From: JBBSEX01 sp038239345
GTDB taxonomy: Bacteria; Acidobacteriota; Terriglobia; Bryobacterales; Bryobacteraceae
DNA length: 10,505 nt
Direction of reading: 5' to 3'
Assembly (NCBI GenBank): GCA_038239345.1
Contig: JBBSEX010000071.1
Span: forward strand, 1 to 10,505
In this document: one piece after another, positions 7,433-10,505 of the stretch
Numbering within the stretch: the stretch's first letter is position 1
Layout: each line of letters opens with the position of its first letter
Translations under genes and position numbers: made by a program
The notes under the pieces: generated by a model
Told to the model about the DNA's origin: nothing
Databases searched by the model: none
The model's input: only the letters and a program-made list of their open reading frames with translations

Positions 7433-7906
7433 ATGTCCATTTCTGCTGCCAATCCGGCTGCCCTGCCCCACGTGTCCGTGAGCATGTTGGAGCGGGCGAA
7501 CAAGAGCCTTCCGAGATTCAACGGGGGTGGCGAACTACACCCGTCTTGCGACGGACATGCCAGCGCGAAGCGAGCGGCCATCGCGGTGGCCTTCTACCGC
7601 CAGTATGCTGATGAAAACTTTGCCCTGTTTCGTGTCTGCCGTTTCGTATCCCGCCTTTGTTCGGGCACCGCTTCGGAGCTTTTCATGCGCCCTGCGGCAG
7701 CTCGCTCTTCTGCTTCGGCTGCGCCGCCCTGGGGGTTACGGTTTCCCTCCAAATCTTGTTCGAAAAGACCGCCGAAAAGATTTCTCCGGAGCCTCCGCAA
7801 ATGCAGAGCTTCGGCACTTGGGAGCATGGCCCACTCGCTCAATGGTGCCCCGATCAAGATCGGGAAATTCAACAAACGGAGACAATCATGTACCAGAATA
7901 AAGTAA
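7433..7906 (+). CDS. Doubtful hypothetical protein in the virB8-ssb interval
   Basis: This is the longest plausible ORF in the 485-base stretch between virB8 and ssb (157 codons). It overlaps the ssb start by 19 bases in another frame. I recognise no family, signal peptide or membrane helix. Residues 1-77 look fairly protein-like: about two thirds of codons end in G or C by hand count, and the segment HASAKRAAIAVAFYRQYADENF reads as a normal helix. From about residue 78 the translation becomes Ser/Arg/Pro-rich and lacks recognisable structure, suggesting a frameshifted or decayed tail, or no coding at all. No good ribosome site precedes the ATG. The other two forward frames are also open over parts of the interval (7527-7901, and 7657 into ssb), which weakens the case. 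It could be an orphan gene, a pseudogene or leader DNA for ssb. Confidence 0.3.
   Translation: MSISAANPAALPHVSVSMLERANKSLPRFNGGGELHPSCDGHASAKRAAIAVAFYRQYADENFALFRVCRFVSRLCSGTASELFMRPAAARSSASAAPPWGLRFPSKSCSKRPPKRFLRSLRKCRASALGSMAHSLNGAPIKIGKFNKRRQSCTRIK
7849..7864. repeat. Short perfect inverted repeat upstream of ssb
   Basis: CCCGATC (7849-7855) and GATCGGG (7858-7864) are perfect inverted copies separated by AA. As RNA this gives a 6-bp stem with a CAAG loop, ending 23 bases before the ssb ATG. No T-tract follows. As DNA it could be a dimer-binding operator for ssb; that is inference. Confidence 0.4.
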
Positions 7907-8286
7907 CCCTCATCGGCTTCCTCGGCAGCAACCCAGAAGCTCGCACCAATAGCGCAGACTTCAGCCTCACCACTCTTTCGTTGGCAACCAAGTCCTCCTA
8001 CAAGAAGGATGGCAAGTACATCTCGCACACCGAATGGCACCGTTGCGTCGTTTTCGGCAAGCTCTCGGAGTTCGCCAAAACGCTCACCAAGGGCGCACAC
8101 ATCCAGGTGGAAGGCGAACTACGCAGCCGAGAGTTCGACAACAAGAAGACGGACTCGAAACGGCGTGTCTGGGAGATTCAGGTCGCCTCGATCCTGAAGC
8201 TGGACCGCGCTGAGAAAGCCGCCCCGGACGATCAAGAGAAAGATCAGGAGCCCGAGGATGCGCCCCAGGAGGAACCGGCGGCATAG
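7888..8286 (+). CDS. ssb: Single-stranded DNA-binding protein (OB fold)
   Basis: Ssb coats single-stranded DNA during replication, repair and conjugative transfer. The protein has 132 residues. The OB-fold domain occupies about 4-106: the opening NKVTLIGFLGSNPEAR (4-19) and THEW-type motif HTEWHRCVVFGKLSEFA (47-63, with Trp50 at the conserved aromatic position), then HIQVEGELRSREF (71-83). The tail (107-132) is short, acidic and proline-containing but ends EEPAA, lacking the usual DDDIPF-like tip used to recruit partner proteins. I chose the ATG at 7888 because the OB fold begins right there and GGAG (7878-7881) precedes it by 6 bases. An in-frame extension upstream to 7657 has no Ssb similarity. 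Its place between virB8 and virB11 points to an element-encoded Ssb serving transfer or element replication. Confidence 0.94.
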   Translation: MYQNKVTLIGFLGSNPEARTNSADFSLTTLSLATKSSYKKDGKYISHTEWHRCVVFGKLSEFAKTLTKGAHIQVEGELRSREFDNKKTDSKRRVWEIQVASILKLDRAEKAAPDDQEKDQEPEDAPQEEPAA

Positions 8287-8305
8287 ACCCTTGTTCTTCA
8301 CTTTC

Positions 8306-8332
8306 GGAAGCCTGGCTAACCGCTGGGCTTCC
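8306..8332 (+). other. Strong hairpin between ssb and virB11
   Basis: GGAAGCCTGGC (8306-8316) can pair with GCTGGGCTTCC (8322-8332) across a TAACC loop. This gives an 11-bp RNA stem with two G-U wobbles; the outer 7 bp are perfect Watson-Crick pairs. The sequence after it (ATCGTTGTGAGG) has no U-tract, so it is not a classic intrinsic terminator in either direction. It ends 8 bases before the GAGG ribosome site of virB11. It may attenuate transcription, stabilise the ssb mRNA end or affect virB11 translation. Confidence 0.6.
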
Positions 8333-8352
8333 ATCGTTGTGAGGTTCCCATT

Positions 8353-9318
8353 ATGAGTTTCGAGTTGATCCTGCCATTCCTCAGACCAATAGAGCCGCTG
8401 CTGCTGGACGACAGCATCAGCGAGATCATGGGCAATCCTGATGCTTCTTGGTGGTACGAACGCGACGGGATCATGCGCCAAGAAGCAACCATTTCGTTCC
8501 ACGCGGGCCAGCTCCGCACCGGCCTCGAAGTGATCGCCAATCAACTCGGCAAGAAGCTAGACGAGAACAATCCCTTGCTGCACGCGCAGCTTCCAGACGG
8601 AAGCCGTCTGGCGGCGGTGATTCCTCCGGTTGTGCGCCCGGCACCCGCTCTGACAATCAGAAAGTTCACCAGCCGGCATTACACGATCGATGACCTGATC
8701 GCTCGCGGCACGTTGACGCGATCACTCGCAGACTTCTTGGGGGAGCAAATCCGCAGCGGAAAGACCTTGCTCATCAGTGGTGGAACGGGGACCGGCAAGA
8801 CCACACTTTTGCGGATATTGGCAGACTTCATTCCGGACCACGAGCGCATCGTGGTCATTGAGGACACCTCCGAGCTTCACATTCAGAAGCCGAACATTGT
8901 GCCGGCCGAATGCCAGACCGACACGTTCAAGGCCAACATCTCTTTCGACGATCTGTTGAAGTCTGCTCTTCGCTGGAGACCGGATCGCATCATTCTAGGC
9001 GAAGTGCGTGGAAGCGAGGCGCGAACGCTGCTCGATTCCTTCAACACCGGCCATGCCGGTTCGCTGGCGACGATTCATGCCAATTCCGCAGAGAAAGCAC
9101 TCAGCCGATTCGCCAATCTGGTCATGCGCAACCGTGCGCAAACCACCTTCTCCGACACCGAAGCCGAGATCGGGGAAGCCGTTGATTTTGTCGTCCATGT
9201 TGAGCGCCAGCCGGGGCGCCGCATCCTCCGCGAAGTGCTGGCGCTTCGCGGATACGACCGGGACGCCAAGCGCTTCCTGATCGAGCCGGTCTTCGAGGTG
9301 GAACATGCCACAGCCTGA
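8353..9318 (+). CDS. virB11: VirB11/TrbB-family hexameric secretion ATPase
   Basis: VirB11 is a hexameric traffic ATPase at the cytoplasmic face of the T4SS that works with VirB4 in pilus biogenesis and substrate transfer. The protein has 321 residues, normal for TrbB/VirB11. The N-terminal domain (about 1-110) carries EIMGNPDASWWYERDG, the conserved 'I-x-E-I-x-x-N' strand region. The C-terminal RecA-like domain has Walker A GGTGTGKT (143-150), the Asp box VVIEDTSELHI (167-177), Walker B RIILGEVRG (212-220), and the His box TGHAGSLATIHAN (232-244). All catalytic motifs are intact. GAGG (8341-8344) lies 8 bases before the ATG. It follows ssb by 66 bases containing a strong hairpin and overlaps the primase gene by 14 bases, implying translational coupling. 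In RP4 trbB opens the trb operon; here it comes near the end. Confidence 0.96.
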   Translation: MSFELILPFLRPIEPLLLDDSISEIMGNPDASWWYERDGIMRQEATISFHAGQLRTGLEVIANQLGKKLDENNPLLHAQLPDGSRLAAVIPPVVRPAPALTIRKFTSRHYTIDDLIARGTLTRSLADFLGEQIRSGKTLLISGGTGTGKTTLLRILADFIPDHERIVVIEDTSELHIQKPNIVPAECQTDTFKANISFDDLLKSALRWRPDRIILGEVRGSEARTLLDSFNTGHAGSLATIHANSAEKALSRFANLVMRNRAQTTFSDTEAEIGEAVDFVVHVERQPGRRILREVLALRGYDRDAKRFLIEPVFEVEHATA

Positions 9319-10276
9319 TGCTCAGAATGCAACCGCCATTGCTGCTGACTTTCTTACCCGGTGTTTCGTTCCGGGGGAGACCATTGCTCTACTTCTACGG
9401 CGTGAAGTTCCCGCCGCAACAATTCAGAGGATCGTCCAATTGGAGACCGCGATCGAGCCTCGCTACCTCGGCTGGCTCGTGCAGGAGAACGCTGCTGGCG
9501 CGAATATCTACGTGGCAGCCAATCCGCTTCGCTCGGACAGCCGCAGACGTACAAAAGAATGCATCGCTTCAATACGCCATCTCTATCTGGATTTAGATAC
9601 CGATGGTCAGGCGCACCTCACCGCGCTTCGGGCCTCGGATGCGGTCCCCCCACCGAATGCGATCCTTTCGACATCGCTCGGAAAATATCAGATCCTGTGG
9701 CGGGTTGACGGCTTCACTCTCGAACAGCAAGAAAACGCCCTAAAACTGCTTGCAATTACCTTTGGCGGTGATCCCGCTTGTACCGACTGCAACCGCGTCC
9801 TCCGCCTGCCTGGATTCCTCAATTGCAAGTACGATCCGGCGTATCCCGTGACGGTCGAATGCCCCGGCGATTCCACTTGGAATTCCGATGACTTCCGGCT
9901 CGACATTCTAGCCGCCGATGCCCTTCTTCCGTCCCGGGCAATCACAGCGCGAAAGCGTCCCTCGAACCACACCAATTCGGAGCACGATTGGGCATGGGTT
10001 CTGCATGAGCTTGCCCGTGGCAAAGACGCCACGACGCTCACACGCAAGCTTGCCTCGCGAAGGTCTGATAAGCCCAATCCTCTTTACTACGCTCAGAGGA
10101 CAGTTGACATTGCATCGGCCCGACTTTGGCGCATCGACGGCATTCCGATAGACGACGTTGTGACGCTGCTTGAAGTTCGTCGCCGATTCGAGATTCCCAT
10201 TGCACTCTGCCGTGCTCGTGCGCGGGAGATTGCACAGACGGCGCAGAGAATGATTGCCCGGAGAAAGATTGCTTGA
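9305..10276 (+). CDS. RepB-like DNA primase (archaeo-eukaryotic primase fold)
   Basis: This is a predicted primase that would make primers on single-stranded DNA for plasmid replication or for complementary-strand synthesis after transfer. The protein has 323 residues. Residues about 10-205 form the primase domain: the metal-binding motif YLDLDTD (94-100, Asp96 and Asp98), then STSLGKYQILWRV (122-134), and DCNRVLRLPGFLNCKY (161-176), whose R-x-x-RLPG-x-x-N-x-K pattern is typical of RepB-like primases. The C-terminal helical part (about 222-320) contains SEHDWAWVLHEL, KPNPLYYAQRTV and an Arg-rich end. GAGGTG (9295-9300) lies 4 bases before the ATG inside the virB11 end, so expression is probably coupled to virB11. 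No helicase domain or origin repeats are visible next to it. Family call is from motifs; the role in replication versus transfer is undecided. Confidence 0.85.
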   Translation: MPQPDAQNATAIAADFLTRCFVPGETIALLLRREVPAATIQRIVQLETAIEPRYLGWLVQENAAGANIYVAANPLRSDSRRRTKECIASIRHLYLDLDTDGQAHLTALRASDAVPPPNAILSTSLGKYQILWRVDGFTLEQQENALKLLAITFGGDPACTDCNRVLRLPGFLNCKYDPAYPVTVECPGDSTWNSDDFRLDILAADALLPSRAITARKRPSNHTNSEHDWAWVLHELARGKDATTLTRKLASRRSDKPNPLYYAQRTVDIASARLWRIDGIPIDDVVTLLEVRRRFEIPIALCRARAREIAQTAQRMIARRKIA

Positions 10277-10297
10277 TTCCACCATAAGGAGACGTAT

Positions 10298-10505
10298 ATG
10301 CCACTACTTGAAATCAACCAGACCCGCTACATCAGTGCTTCCGTTCGACTGGATGAGTCCACCGCCGAGCAGGTCGATCAGTACGCCGCTTTCGTCCATG
10401 CATCCGCAGATGATGTTGTGGACAAGGCGCTCAACTATGTCTTCTCGAAGGACCGTGATTTCCAGGACTTTCTGAAGACGCCACAGGCCAAACAGGTTGC
10501 CTCCA
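10298..10505 (+). CDS. Probable ribbon-helix-helix DNA-binding protein, 3'-truncated by the window edge
   Basis: Sixty-nine codons are visible before the window ends, with no stop. AAGGAG (10286-10291) lies 6 bases before the ATG, making this a convincing start 21 bases after the primase stop. The sequence around YISASVRLDESTAEQVDQY (11-29) reads as a beta strand followed by a helix. A second helix (ASADDVVDKALNYVFSKD, 34-51) follows, the pattern of CopG/Arc/MetJ-type ribbon-helix-helix proteins. Such proteins act as dimeric repressors, antitoxins or relaxosome accessory factors. In this setting a regulator of the transfer operon or an oriT-binding factor is plausible, but the rest of the gene is needed. 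The fold call is from visual pattern only. Confidence 0.65.
   Translation, partial: MPLLEINQTRYISASVRLDESTAEQVDQYAAFVHASADDVVDKALNYVFSKDRDFQDFLKTPQAKQVAS

Noticed and set aside
7657..7887. An N-terminal extension of ssb to an upstream ATG.
   Set aside because: The added residues resemble no Ssb sequence, and the ATG at 7888 has its own ribosome site right at the start of the OB fold.
7594..8100. A 168-codon minus-strand ORF across the virB8-ssb interval.
   Set aside because: About 40 percent of it is antisense to ssb, it lacks a recognisable domain, and all neighbours run on the plus strand. It remains only a remote alternative for the interval.
2..10505. CRISPR arrays, tRNA or rRNA genes, insertion sequences and iterons.
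   Set aside because: None was seen on reading; no spaced direct repeats, transposase-like ORFs or terminal inverted repeats were recognised.

Overview
This window is a plus-strand run of genes for a VirB/Trb-type (P-type) conjugative type IV secretion system (T4SS) with DNA-handling genes attached. It most likely comes from a conjugative plasmid or integrative conjugative element of a Gram-negative bacterium. Two Sec signal peptides, one lipobox and the VirB9/VirB10 outer-membrane core components imply a two-membrane envelope. The DNA is moderately GC-rich with strong AAGGAG ribosome sites. The combination of gene families and order made me think of Acidobacteriota elements, but that is a weak impression that I could not test.

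Layout: 2-2443 is a VirB4/TrbE ATPase whose 5' end lies outside the window. 2454-3212 is VirB9/TrbG, 3217-4548 is VirB10/TrbI, and 4561-4860 is a small lipoprotein (VirB7- or TrbK-like by position). 4919-5800 is a VirB5/TrbJ-like secreted protein, 5834-6694 is the VirB6/TrbL polytopic membrane protein, and 6719-7402 is VirB8/TrbF with a GTG start. A 485-base interval follows (7403-7887). It holds one doubtful hypothetical ORF, an orphan Shine-Dalgarno sequence next to the virB8 stop, and a short inverted repeat. 7888-8286 is a single-stranded DNA-binding protein, 8353-9318 is the VirB11/TrbB ATPase, and 9305-10276 is a RepB-like archaeo-eukaryotic-type primase overlapping virB11 by 14 bases. 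10298 to the window end is the start of a probable ribbon-helix-helix protein.

How the genes fit together: VirB4 and VirB11 would power the channel, VirB6 and VirB8 form inner-membrane parts, and VirB9, VirB10 and the lipoprotein form the envelope-spanning core. The VirB5-like protein is probably a minor pilus or adhesion component. Ssb and the primase suit handling of the transferred single strand. VirB1, VirB2, VirB3, the coupling protein VirD4 and a relaxase are not in the window; some may lie upstream of virB4 or beyond the end. Nearly all gaps are short, so most of the set is probably one transcript. No convincing sigma-70 promoter was found by eye.

No wholly new system is evident. The points most worth a second look are the primase coupled to virB11, the lipoprotein, the unexplained virB8-ssb interval, and several small RNA-structure candidates in intergenic DNA.
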